The notes under the pieces: model-generated
Seen by the model: the letters and a program-made list of their open reading frames with translations, nothing else
What the model was told of the DNA's origin: nothing
The model's database searches: none
Position numbers and translations under genes: made by a program
Assembly: GCA_932294295.1 (NCBI GenBank)
Contig: OW028577.1
Span: forward strand, 7,777,501-7,841,500
Reading direction: 5' to 3'
Length of the DNA stretch: 64,000 nucleotides
Source: Alitta virens
Lineage: Eukaryota; Annelida; Polychaeta; Phyllodocida; Nereididae
Shown here: positions 47,801 to 59,475 of the stretch, piece by piece
Position numbering within the stretch: the stretch's first letter is position 1
Layout of the letters: each line of letters starts with the position of its first letter

Positions 47801-48303
47801 AAAAAATGATAATAAAATAGCCAGATTTAGAGTAAGCTCACATAATTTACGAATTGAAATAGGTAGACATGAAAACCCTATATTGCCAGCGGTTGAGGGT
47901 TTTGCCTAACATGCAATTGTCTCATGGTATGCCCACATAACACACTTAGTCGTGAGGACCTTTTTAAAAAAGCAAACAATCACATGGACAATTTTGAGCA
48001 ACTAAACAATAAGGACATATTTAAGACCATCATGAAATCAAAGAGCCTGAGTTGTTAAAATCCCTTGGAACATTTCTTGTAAATTTTATGCCTAATGAAT
48101 GTTTGTGTCATCATCCATTGTCAAGCATTAACCATCACTCCCCAAACCAGCAGTTTCTGCACTACAAGCATTTTTATATATGGTGATTTCTATGCTTTTA
48201 CATCCATGTATACTATTTTAAATGTTGTACTTACATTAACATTGTGATAATGAACAGTATTAACTGCAGTAATATATTTATTTAGTGTTACTGTATACAT
48301 GTG

Positions 48304-48354
<51 letters not shown>

Positions 48355-49682
48355 ACCAATATATGTAAACAAAACTTCATGCTCAAGAAATACTTCATTG
48401 TGACATGTCACTATTAAATATAGGACTCGTATTACCGTGCTATTGTTCAGCAACTAGGACCATGGATGTCTAGATTATCTATTGATAATGTATAACTTTA
48501 ACTTTTATACCATGTACATATATTATATATATATAGATTTTATTGACATGTAAAATATCATAAGTGATACATATGTCATTCAGTTAAAAGATAACATGAA
48601 AGAGACATTAATGTAAATACAGAAAGCAATAAAATTTCAATAATCAAGGTTCCAGCCACCAAGTTAACTTATAATACGTGTTTAAAATCCACATACACAA
48701 TAGAAAAAAAATACAAGCCGCTAATAAAAACATTTCACTCTTAAAGTCCAAAACATGACAAGCACATCATAACTAATAAACTAATAAACTAAATTAATAA
48801 CTGTGTGGATACAGGAGATGGTTTTCTCTACACATCGGCTTGAAGGAGAAACTTTCCTAAACTATTTAATAACTCAGGTTCCTTGTTTGTCATTATTGCT
48901 GTAAACTTAGTTATATCATCTAGAGACAAGAAGTTGTTAATAAATTTAGTTGCATTCAAAAAAAGGTTAACACGGTGTTGCTCATTACCAGGACAGACAA
49001 TCAAACAGTGAATTTCGTCTTCTACAAAGTTTAACGTACACTTTTCACATATTCTATTTGGAGCAGGAATTATTGGTTTATGGTGTCGACCTGTTTCAAT
49101 CTTCAGGCTATGTGAACTTGTCCTAAATCTAGCTATTTTAGTTAACACTTTGCGAATTTGTTGCAATTCAAGATAAGGTTCTATTCTACAATCAGTTTTA
49201 AATAGTTTATATGTCCTAAGTTTTGGTTGTTGTGAACTGTCATTTATTGCATTTATAGGTCGCTCATGTTCGGCTTCATAGAGTCTTAGTTTCACTGTGT
49301 TAGAGATATTATCAATGTCAAAGTTTCTGAGGTTACTAATATCATATTCAATGTTGCAGTTATTTAATACATGACACACTTTACTGAACCAGTTATTTCC
49401 ATTTACTGCATTCACATAAATTTCCTTCTGAAAATTTAAACATTTCTTAAGTAAACTGTCATCAGGTGCTCTTTCCAATCTTATCCAGTAATTCACCATT
49501 CTAATTTTCTGTCTGACATGCAATGGGAATCTACCTGTTTCACCCCTATATTGAATATAGGAATAGTGAGTAGAAGTAGACTTAATACATGTTGTTGTTT
49601 TGTTATCAGTTATTTTTGACAAATGTATCATGTATGATATTACAGTGTCAATAAAAGCATATATGTATTTCTTGATATGCAA
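44840..49682 (+). mobile_element. Non-LTR retrotransposon (LINE) copy A, decayed and interrupted
   Basis: An endonuclease plus reverse transcriptase LINE, broken by many stops and frameshifts. In order, in shifting frames: endonuclease N terminus (44860 on; NIQ, NDIIFLCET), SGGIAVLIKK (about 45046), GDFNSR (about 45311), VVDYLLCT (about 45596) and SDHRPLEFW (about 45672). Then RT motifs FVDFTKPFDYINR (about 46801-46840), GILQGGILSPKLFN (about 46977-47017), and ADDIILLA (47104 on; the residue before ADD is N where F or Y is usual). After these come a YLGHVL block and the C-terminal GETGRFPL segment (about 47560). The 3' UTR breaks at about 48524 and resumes at 49550-49682 (AATAAA then CATATATGTATTTCTTGATA). 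No ORF1 is seen, so it is probably 5'-truncated. It lies in the CR1/Jockey-like range of clades. Confidence 0.88.
48525..49549 (-). mobile_element. LINE copy B, same family, inserted into copy A's 3' UTR
   Basis: On the minus strand coding begins abruptly at about 49547 inside GETGRFPLH, a 5' truncation, and stays open to a stop at 48828. This gives about 239 codons of LINE C terminus. Near its end is ICEKC...HCLIVC, a C-x2-C-x9-H-x4-C zinc-knuckle-like motif. The 3' UTR ends TGACATATGTATCAC...TGTCAATAAAATC then TATATA, like copies A and C. The open frame can be extended back to 49682, but that extra part is antisense copy A 3' UTR, not protein. The intact frame against the ruined copy A says B is younger. 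Confidence 0.88.
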
Positions 49683-50624
49683 TTAATACGAAACGTTCTT
49701 TTGTACCATTCAAAGTAAGAAATTTACAAAATTACGAACAGACTTATGTTATTCCTTTCTATTCCACCACCTATATCCCAAACCCTGAGTCAATTATAAG
49801 AAATTTAAATATCCACCGAGTCACTGGCAGTCAATTTTAGCTTCTTGATGAGTGAAGAATATGATTATTCAAATTGATATAAATTTGTGTATTAAAACAA
49901 TGCCATAACTGTAAATGTATGATTAGAATGATGCTATTATGAATGTCTTTTGAGGGCATTATGATTATTAAAGATAAAAAACGGGGAGAACTTAAATTTT
50001 GAAACTAATTGTAACAGGTTTTGAAATATTTTATGACTTGCTATAAGCAATATTTAGAGAAAGAAATTATAACGTACGGTATTATGAAATTTCAGAATTT
50101 ACTCCTTGATCATTAAAAAACAAAAATCTGATTTAAATTTAAAAAAAACCCATATAATATTACAGTTAGGGTTTTGTGTTGCGTATAAAAAATTTTGCCA
50201 ATAAATAAAAAAAAATAAGCAAGTCTGCCCTGCTCGCTAGTGCATTTAATCTTACTTCGTTTCTTAGCGTCCTGGTATGCGTCGTAGCGGACGTCAGAAC
50301 GTATAACGCAACGTCATGAGGAACGTCGCGAACGCAACGTCACCTGTCCGACGTAGCGTATGACGGGGAGAGAATCTGACATACGCAGATGATTCAGTTT
50401 GGGGATTTGTCATGCATATGTCATATGTCCCTGCCTTCAGTTATTACGTTACTCCACAAACATACAAACGTAATTATTAAGTGGGGAAGCTGGTTTGTTG
50501 TCATCCGTATGAAGGCTGCTGTAACATGAGGCCTCCTGACTTATTAACTACCATTTCCCATATTTATCATTCTGAGAGAGACCTGTTCTTCATGACCAAG
50601 TTGAAGTATCAATCCACCCACCCT
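49683..50624. other. AT-rich non-coding stretch ending in a CpG-dense patch
   Basis: No gene recognised. Positions 50275-50370 are CpG-dense, with ACGCAACGTCA occurring twice and further GACG/CGTC steps. Confidence 0.45.
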
Positions 50625-50684
50625 CGATAGCGGCAAGAACTTGCCTGATAGGGCTGCATATCCATATCTATCTATCTATCTATC
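50625..50684 (+). repeat. SINE tail fragment with TATC microsatellite
   Basis: ACCCTCGATAGCGGCAAGAA matches the tail of the SINE at 35207-35425 and runs into a short CTAT repeat (50666-50684), as a SINE or LINE 3' end would. Confidence 0.6.
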
Positions 50685-50863
50685 AATGAAATCACTTTGG
50701 TACAGAATTGGGTCAATAGTTTTCATCCGGGTAATTTAAGACAGCCATCTATAGATGCCCCATCTTTTGTAGATTGCCTTCTGGCATAACTTTGGAATTA
50801 TCTACCAACTCTACTTTTTTTTTCTTTGACTTAATACTCTGCCATGGTCACGAAAACTATTTG

Positions 50864-50967
50864 CAGGGGCGGATCCAGAAAATCATACGGGGGGGGGGGG
50901 TTTGACAAATTAAAATGTATTGCGGGGGATAATTTTTTAATAACCCCCCCTCTCAAATCCGCCACTG
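50864..50967. mobile_element. Short hAT-like MITE with G-tracts (104 bp)
   Basis: The left end CAGGGGCGGATCCAG and the right end, read in reverse as CAGTGGCGGATTTGAG, form a terminal inverted repeat of a type common in hAT elements. The G12 tract on the left and C7 on the right are subterminal. An 8-bp duplication is not evident. Confidence 0.6.
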
Positions 50968-51172
50968 ACTTGATCTCATTGTTAGGGTTTTTCGCAGTTG
51001 CAAATCATGTGGGTGGCACAAGCAGCTTTTCCAAGAATAAACATTGGACTGACGCAAATCAAAACTGAAATAATGCATTGCAATTATTATTGGAATTAAC
51101 TGTTAAATGGGGGGGGGGGGGGCGGTGACAGAGAACTTTTTTGAATGATATTAATTTAATGTGTATTAATTA

Positions 51173-51203
<31 letters not shown>

Positions 51204-51661
51204 ATGTACAAAAGTGACTACAACTTGCAGGGACAAGAAATATGTGTGGCTGCTATTCTCATTCTTTTGAGAAATCCAAGATGGACTTCTTGGTCTTCAT
51301 GTAGGCATCTGATGATTTGAATGACAGGTCGGTCGATTTGGGCTGCTAAAATACCTTTGATCATCTCATCTGTCATGCAATTATGTCACTGTGACAACAG
51401 GCAGGTGTTACAATTTCAGCAAATCTCAGGTGATAAAAATGACAGTAAGTCAATGTTTGGAAACATGTATTTTTGTCAAAAGAAACCTACACGGAGGTAA
51501 CAAGCAAAATCTCATTAAAAAAGAGACCTGTACCAGACTTGTGTGATAGCATATTATAATAGTCAATTATGGATAATGTAGAAATAAAGTTTTGTAGGAT
51601 TAGGAGAAGTTATACTCTTCTCTTAAGATGATATAAATGATAGATCTTATAAATGATATAT
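50968..51661. other. Non-coding stretch with simple repeats
   Basis: Contains a G14 run near 51108-51122 and a CA then TA microsatellite at 51173-51202. No coding signal. Confidence 0.5.
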
Positions 51662-51755
51662 ATACATCACAAATACAAACAAAAATTCCCCAGGGTTGGA
51701 TTCGTACCCTGCTTCAGCAGCCATTCATAGCAGACCAATGCTTAGACCTATAAAT
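51662..51755 (-). mobile_element. tRNA-derived SINE-like copy
   Basis: On the minus strand an A-box-like ATAGGTCTAAGC (51751-51740) is followed at tRNA-like spacing by GGTACGAATCC (51708-51698), one base from the B-box consensus. A T/G-rich tail follows. Confidence 0.5.
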
Positions 51756-52371
51756 AGCCCAATGTTTCTGGAAATGTTCTGAGTGTATGTAGGTCATGTG
51801 CTGCATCAACTGGAAGATTGTTACCAGTTAAATTATGTCTTAAACATGAATTTATGCATTTTGAAGGTGGTGACCAAGTACTTTTTGCCAAAATTAGCTG
51901 AAACAGTGGTCATACAGCACACTTCCCAAAACAGGGCTAGCATTCCTTATAAGGTCAATCCTAATATGGGCATTCACAAAAGGTGATGACAAAACTTCAC
52001 CAGGCATGTCCCCAAAATTTTAACTGATTTTAGAATTACTTTTAAGCAGTAAGATATCTTAGTATGAGGTATTCTATAGATTGAGATCTGGTGCACTAAC
52101 TACAGTATTTCGCTAAAAAAAAGAAAATTTTAACACACCATTGACTAACTTTACATTTCAATTCAACTTGCTAAAACCCCATCAAGTGAATACAAAAACT
52201 TCAAAGATCTTTGGAATTTATATTATCTTCGAGTGAAGTCACCACCTTCAGTGTTCTATTATTTTTCCGTTGTGCATTCAACAGTAACCCACACTGAAAT
52301 CTCTTTTAGACATTTTGACTAACTGACTGACATTTTAGACATTATGACTAACTGTAGACAGTTTGTACCTA

Positions 52372-53771
52372 CAGTTTTAGTTCCATAAAATATGGTTGAC
52401 TCTAGACAGCATGTGAACTTTTAAGAAGTTATTTGTCATTTAGAAAACAGATGGTTAAATTAGGTCAAGTAAAAAGTGAATGGTCATTTGTAACATGGAG
52501 ACAAGAGTATCTCCATGTTTGCAAAAAGAGGTATCCCCCAAGGTGTTTTAATGGGGCCTGTCCTCTTCAATGTCCTCACATTAATGACTTAGTTAGGAAG
52601 TTAGAAAGTGTAACCTGGGAAAACAATTATGCTGACGACAATACTCTGTCTTTTAGTAAAACTGAACTTAAAAAGAGCCTGCGATATTGCTGTCCAATGG
52701 TTCAAGGACAATTACATGAAAATAAACCCAGATAAATTTCAATTTATGATATTAAGCAGTAAACCATGCAATAATGGTGTTAGTCTGACAGTTTGTGGCA
52801 ATATAAACCCTTGACAATAGACTTAATTTTGGAACTCATGTCAATGAAATAGTGAAATACTGTGCAGAACAAACTAATGCAATAAGCCATTTGATGTATG
52901 TTCTAAATGTTTTTAGACTAAAATGATGCTTATGTCATGGCCAATTTCAATTATAGTAACATTGTATGTCATGGTTGCAGAAAAACTGATGCCAGGAATC
53001 TAGACAAGATGTTAAAACGTGCTTCACAGTTTGTTTACTGTGATTTCACCTCTTCCTATATTGATATGTTGTTAAAAGCTGGTAAATCTTCACTGTATGT
53101 ACAAAGGCAACGCCAAATATTACTGTCTGTCCACAAAATCTTGAACAATGAAAAAGCATATATGCGCATCAAAGTACTAGAAAACTGGTCCAAATAAATT
53201 ACAAAACGATAACTTATGGCTACAACTCATTTAAATACATTGGTGCCAAATGATGGAATAATTTACCAGGAGGTTTTAAAGTTTATGATTTTAACTGTTT
53301 TAAATACTTCATTAAATCATATGATTTATATGTAGTTGTGAATGTTGCTTTTTTAGTATTCTTCTTAACTTGTAGCCGTGTCATCTCTCATCCGTATATA
53401 CTTTCTTACTCATATTTTATTATTCATTCATTTCGGAGACAATCGCTTGCGCTTTTGTTTATTGTTAACTGTATTTTTACCGAGCCTAAATAAAATGTTA
53501 CTTACTTACTTACTTAGCGACCCCTTCCTGGCTGTAGCTATAACTGGCTAAAGCAAGCTGCTTCTGTCTACTACTAGCTTATAGTCGGCTTACACAAAAA
53601 CAAAATGTATGCAATTTATCGGATATGGTGCTGCATGTACTTTTAGATCGAACCTTTAGTAGCCAGCTATAGCCAGACAGTTCTGGTTAGTGGCAGGTAG
53701 CATCATATAGCAGAAGTGGTCTAGCTTTGTCTAGGTTCAATTTGACAGGCCGTTTTTAATTAAACTAACTG
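52372..53771 (-). mobile_element. TA-flanked MITE, copy 3, split by a LINE
   Basis: The left 39 bases (52372-52410, CAGTTTTAGTTCCATAAAAT onward) correspond to the right end of copy 1 reversed. The element resumes at about 53515 (TAGCGACCCCTTCCTGGC) and runs to the terminal repeat TTAAACTAACTG at 53760-53771. TA flanks both ends (52370-52371, 53772-53773). Joining the two parts restores the order of copy 1 with only a couple of bases lost. Confidence 0.85.
52411..53514 (+). mobile_element. CR1-like LINE 3' fragment inserted in the MITE
   Basis: A broken RT and C-terminal region. In order: GIPQGVLMGPVLFNVL (about 52526-52573), YADDNTLSFS (from 52628), WFKDNYMKINPDKFQ (about 52699), then a C-terminal domain with KRASQFVY, RQRQILLSVHKILNN and YGYNSFKYIGAK (53215 on) followed by a TGA in frame. 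It ends with AATAAA and a TTAC microsatellite tail (53497-53515), the tandem-repeat 3' end typical of CR1-like elements. A 24-base palindrome (52494-52517) interrupts the RT. It is a different family from copies A to C. Confidence 0.85.
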
Positions 53772-53773
53772 TA

Positions 53774-54679
53774 GCCGTTTCGTTGTCTACAGTTGTATAG
53801 TTTGACAGATTGGGACTTATTCGCAGGAATTAGTTGGTGCATTTCGACTGTATTACCTGTTGTCCTGTACATTAATACATAAATAAAATCAATCTGAACC
53901 AATTTGATAGCCAATTACCCAACCTAAAAGTTTGTTAACATATATAAAGCAGACTGCAATGCACATAGCTAACAAGCCAAAAAGCACTTGTGGCTTGGTG
54001 ACAACATTCCTGTATGCGCAGAGCGTTTTGATTTTTGCCCCTCCTGCATTTCTGGCGTCATTGCGCATTTTCTTTGCTCGGAATGGATTGATACTGCATT
54101 AGAGAGGAGCCGAGTTGTAACTAAGATTTTGTTTGAGGAAAAGTTGAATGCATTTTTGATCGAAACGAGAGCTTTTACAGAGCGCTAAGGAACGATGGCT
54201 AGGTATTTCTTTCCTGTCATAAATGGATTTGTCGCGTAAATATTCATGGTGGATGGGGCAACTAGATGCTACTCGGAAGGCCCAGAGGACAGCGGCGCAA
54301 ACAAGACTTAGTGAATCCGGAAGTCACAGCCTCTATGCGGCAGATGCAACAAATAGGGCCAATATTTACACAGCGAATATGATTTCCGCCCGGCCGATCC
54401 GTTGTCAGGTCGCCGTGACAAGCATTGCGCCAATTAATGCCTCCAAATATTAGTGTATAGTGATCAAAACATGCTGCTTAAGAAACTCTTTTCACCTTAA
54501 TATGATGGCTGCATAAAATGGCTACATGGGACAATTGATTTAAATTGGGAAAACCTGGGAAGAAGGAGAAGATGGTAAACGGGGGAGGTGACAAGATATC
54601 GCCTTGTATTATCCCAATGCTACTGTCTTTACGTAGTCAGCTTATATTACCAACTGTCAGAGACAGACGTAATGATGGG
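53774..54679. other. Non-coding stretch, no gene recognised
   Basis: A moderately GC-rich, CpG-bearing segment at 54000-54440 carries two open frames of 66 and 76 codons without known features. It could be a regulatory element, but nothing specific supports that. Confidence 0.35.
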
Positions 54680-54687
54680 ATGATAGA

Positions 54688-56912
54688 CAGTGGCGTAGCT
54701 AGACCTTCTGGAATGAGGGGGCCCATGGGGGGGGGGGCAGGGTCCAAATCAGGGGGGGGGCGACTGGAAAATGTATATTCGATATATATATAGCACATAT
54801 ATATTATCACTTAGCCGTTATCGAAGTTAAAATGCAATATCCAGTGATGGACCTTACAAAAATTTATTTTAACAGTGGAAGAACTTTTAAGACTATTGTC
54901 AAGGCAAAAGTAAAAGGTTAACTAACTTTGTTCAATACATCCTAGCACCATTCTACGCACGATTCAGCATGTAATCTAAATGTCTGTATAGTTAATTGTA
55001 AATGTAAGGGCATTTGCTAATACAGTATGTGTATGTAGGTACCTCCCTGATTACCTTGTTCCACATCAAATTCAGTGAAGTGTTCAGTAATATTGCTGAA
55101 AATGTTATTTTCCCTATTGGTGTCAATTAACGTACAAAAAGAGACTATATCATTATTATTTAAAATTTTAGTTTATGTACTACTGTCTATGGGAACCGAA
55201 TAACATGCCTAAATGCCATACAAGTAAGAATTTGTCCTAATACAACAATATGGGAAACTTGCATCTCAGATAGATACATGGTTGGAACTACTGTCATTGT
55301 GTAAAGAATAGTAGTGTGGAAAAGTTTTACTTAAGACATGTGGCACTAAGCGATAACATTGAATATTGTATTTGTTAGTTTAACATTCACAGATTGGATT
55401 CTGTATAAGGCCACTGCTCAGTAGTGCAAAAATGATGAAGCCTTTGATATCATATTTAGTCTCACATAAAAACAGCCATGCCACTAATTCTACAGTTGTT
55501 ATTCATATTTATATTATATTTGGTAGATGTTGTGAGCTTTATCTAAAAAAATTGAGGAAAATCAATTGAGCCGTTTTGATTTTATAACAAAATGAACAGC
55601 AGAAAGATTGCATTTTTTTTAGTTTTTAGTGGGACATTTTGAAGTTGGTTGAATATCATTGATTAATTTCAATAATTCATGCTAATAATTAAATATTTCA
55701 AACTAACATTTTCTAATGCATATTAAGTCTAGTATTCTAAACAAAGAATTTTGCATTGATTAATTGCTCTGCCTGTACATTGTTCATCTTACAAAACTGA
55801 CTCTCCATCCTAAACATAAAAAAAGTCCAGATTAAATATTTTATCGAAACTAGTCTAGCATATACACTGTAGATTGTTGCAATTTTGCTGAAAGATAGCT
55901 TTTTCCTGTATCACTGAGTGTTATGCTACATTCATAAACTCAGAAAAAAGATTATAGCACTAAATCATGGTGTTATATATCATTCTAGACTATTTTCAAA
56001 TAGAAAATGGATGTCCCAAGCGTTATGCCTTATTGTCAATGTTCTGAAATCCTCTGCCCCAGCCAATAAACTAAACATTCCTTTCACAAAATAATCGAAT
56101 TAAAAGACTGAGCCACCGTTGTACTTGTGCTATAGGCCAATTAGAACAAGAATATCATTAATTTGCGGCTTCTAGAAGTGGGATAATAAATGATTGTTCA
56201 ATTGTGTTAACTTTTATAATATAAAACAGATTCAGAGCATTACCGTAAATCAGACTAAAATAAATGATAAAAAAATTACACTTACAATAGTATTAATACG
56301 AAAATTGCAGTTATTAAGAAAGTTGTGAGTTTCTATGAAGAATTAACTTACAAAAACTAAAAATCTAATGCTTGGGACATGTCTCACTCAGGCTTCATTA
56401 TTTTTGCACTATGCCATAAATGTACTCTACTACAAGAAAATTAACCAATGCTGTAAATAAAAGTTTAATTTAAAAACTATCCTCAACAATGCAATAAACT
56501 CATAAATTTAATGTTTGCCAAAGCAAGTGTGACAAGTCAGACAGTCAGAAGAAACAGGGAGGTGGTTTCTGGTAAGTTTAAATTAACTAATGTAACTAAT
56601 GTTGCAGTCTTTCAGACCACCATACAGTTATAATCCTTATAGAAATATTATAGTAAGTGCAGTATGAGCAAATGGACAAAATGGTGCTGGGATGATGCTA
56701 CTTCAGCATCTATTTGCAGTTGGTTAATTTCAAGATTGCGATAATTACCGATTTGTTTGGTTTGTCTGAATTGGATATTTTTTCCTTGGTCAGCTACCAC
56801 AATGTCCAAAATGGGGGAAATCTAGAATGGGGGGCCACTGGGGGGGGGCAAGGTTTTGGCTGGGGAGGGGGGAAGGGCCCCCCAGGCTCCCCCCCCCATG
56901 GCTACGCCACTG
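54688..56912. mobile_element. hAT-like DNA transposon, 2225 bp, no transposase left
   Basis: The left end CAGTGGCGTAGCTAGACC and the right end, whose reverse complement is CAGTGGCGTAGCCATGGG, share a 12-bp perfect terminal inverted repeat. Flanking octamers ATGATAGA (54680-54687) and ATGATGGA (56913-56920) match at 7 of 8, an 8-bp duplication as hAT elements make. Both ends carry long G or C tracts inside the repeat. The roughly 2-kb AT-rich interior has no long open frame, so the element is non-autonomous or decayed. Confidence 0.82.
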
Positions 56913-56920
56913 ATGATGGA

Positions 56921-57127
56921 GTCCACACCATGTTACACATTTATCCCAAGGGTGGGGTGTTCACCTTGTCCCAGCATGGATATCAAACACAAGGCACCAC
57001 CAATTTAGCCTCTTGTATTACCGACATCCAGTTGGGCTTTTTATATCCTTATGTTCTCTTCTATTATAAACCACTCATGGTGCCAGGGCACCGTCTTTAT
57101 CAGTGAGGTGGTCTTATTGATGAGGGT
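56921..57127. other. Short spacer, nothing recognised
   Basis: Flanking host DNA between the hAT-like element and the next dispersed repeat. Confidence 0.4.
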
Positions 57128-57291
57128 AGTGGATTTTCACGAAAGTTTCTTGATGTTTCCACCAGGTGACTATGACAAAATACTGCAATTATATTGGTTG
57201 AAAAACTTCCTGACCATGACTGTGATTGGCTGAAGCAACGTGCATCCAAGCAGCAGTATTTATTAGTGCATTTTAATGTATATTTGACATC
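57128..57291 (+). repeat. 164-bp dispersed repeat, copy 2
   Basis: Aligns end to end with 40232-40395, from AGTGGATTTTCACG to ATATTTGACATC. Near-perfect blocks are TTTCCACCAGGTG, CTATGACA and ATACTGCAATT. Confidence 0.85.
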
Positions 57292-59349
57292 AACTAGATG
57301 GAAATGGTTATTTTAGTGTTAGTATAATGATATATATGTATTTGGCTTTTTATGGACATTTGTTCATATCAGAAAAGATACAATGATTTAGTATAATAAG
57401 GAATCAGAGTCAACAATACAAACATTTGGAGAGGAAAGAGCTTTGTGTGAAGAGTGGAAAGACAGGTGAGAAAAGACGAAATACTGATTTTATCACAAAA
57501 AAGTGAGAGAGTTTAGGTGATAAAGAAATAAATACAGAACACAGAGGATGACATCACAAAGAAGAAGGCACTATGGCTGTTTATTTGTGCTTACGTGATG
57601 AATCCAGCAGTGAGTTGAAACGGTATCCCAAAATCGTAAAAAGTTAAAACAACGAATTAAAAGGGTTCTGTATTGTCTTGACCGGTCACTTCCTCTATCC
57701 ATTGTTTCACTGCACGCTGTCTTGATGATTGCTACTGGAGTTTGCAGAAAGAAGGAGCTTCAGGTTTTACGAGACAGGAGATTGAAGTTGTAGGAGGGGC
57801 AAGAGATCCGTCTTTGCAAGATGCCTCATTGTTACATCATCTGTTGGCGTGAGGAGATGGCAGGCGGAGCGTGTCAAGGCCCATGACGGATAGACTGGCT
57901 AATCTGCTTCCATTTTCTCACTTGTGACAAGAAACAGCTTGGCAGCAGCATGGCTCCTTGAATTATGCCAAGAGGGCCATGGGCCCATGCACAGGCAACA
58001 CAAGCAATCAGGCCAGGCCCTTCATCATTTTCAGCCTTTGTTTCGGTAACCCACCCTAGGTCCACATGCATCCCCCTCAGTGTCCATCCGCAACCTCTAA
58101 TTTACTGCCATCCATTAAATGTTAAGCCTCATCAATCCGACTGGCCAATTACCTGACAATCCTGTGTCCATCCTCTTGCATCCTTTTCATCCACTCATCC
58201 ATTCATCCAAGATTCATCCGTCCTCTTTTTGTTGTCGTTCAAGTCAGCTTCAAAAGGCTCGCTATCTCACGTTCATCGCCAGAGATACAGATGCATCACC
58301 ATGGCAATAACAGGCAAGTGCTACAAGGAAAATTGATATTTTGCATTGAATTAACCCGTTCATGATTACTTTTAGTTCAGCCATATTAGAGACTCAGTGG
58401 AGATCTCGTGAAATGGGCTAATGAGCGTGTTTCAGTCAAATAACAATTTGCTGCAGTTATTACCTCCACAAATAACTTAATGATAAGGTATCAAATAGTG
58501 CCTGAATTTTACCAGGCCAGGAAAGGAGCTGTCATTAATTTTAAGTTCATTGAAGTATTGCCTTTTTCTGCACATTAGGTCCTTTTCTGACTTTTTTTTA
58601 TTACAGAGTGTTTGTTTATCACACGAAGTATTTGTGACATCAATGTGATGACTGATTTTGTTTGTCACACCAAAGCTGCCTTGCCATTTGATTAAGTATA
58701 GTTGCGTCCCTATGATTTGTTTCGTTTTTTTTTGTTTGTGTTTTTTTTTCTAAATTTACTTTTAGAAGAAGGTAGTTGTTTGTACGACTAATTGTCAGGC
58801 AGATGTAACGATGAGATGATAAGGCTTGGATTTATCACAACATAAACCCATCCGCTCAAAGATAGAATCTTTACACTTGCATCAGGATTGGCTTAAAAAC
58901 TTCCAGTTTGCATCAAAGGATAGCTGAAATTTAGACCATATAGATTAGCCTGCAGGAATCGTACTCACAGTCAGCTGATCCTCTCTTTAAACATTAGGCT
59001 ACCCAGCTGCATTTTTTCTGCACGAATATCTGCAAATTCCTTCTTGGATCGTTAAATCTGCCAGAGTATTTCTCTCTACTTTGATAGACACCCAGCAGGG
59101 AGTCCAGCCATCTAAGAACACCCAACAATGACTCGTTCCTCCTTTCATCTCTCTCAAGTGCCTTTTCTTCTCACACCCTAATCACCAAGGCAAGAAAATA
59201 CAAGTTCCCTTCTTTAATCTCCTGCAGCTAATTGCCATTCACTTTTGGCAGAAAAAGACACTTTGGCTCTTTGGCTGCAACTGGTGATAAAATCGTGTTC
59301 ATATTTCTTAAATTTGCTGTGAATTAATTGTCAGGATGAGTCGGTGCTT
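57292..59349. other. Non-coding stretch, no gene recognised
   Basis: Mixed, partly pyrimidine-rich DNA with repeated CATCC/TCATCC text at 58160-58230. No coding signal. Confidence 0.45.
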
Positions 59350-59435
<86 letters not shown>

Positions 59436-59475
59436 ACTGCTGCTGCTGATACTGCTGCTGATACTGCTGCTACTG
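59350..59475. repeat. CTG/CAG trinucleotide microsatellite, 126 bp
   Basis: Mostly CTG with scattered CTA and CTGATA interruptions. It makes poly-serine in one minus-strand frame, but the frame has no other protein features. Confidence 0.97.

Noticed and set aside
48525..49682. Apparent transposon with ~60-bp terminal inverted repeats
   Set aside because: The inverted ends are 3' UTRs of two same-family LINE copies in opposite orientation; nested insertion explains it better.
54223..54453. 76-codon open frame in moderately GC-rich DNA
   Set aside because: No recognisable motif; could equally be conserved non-coding DNA.
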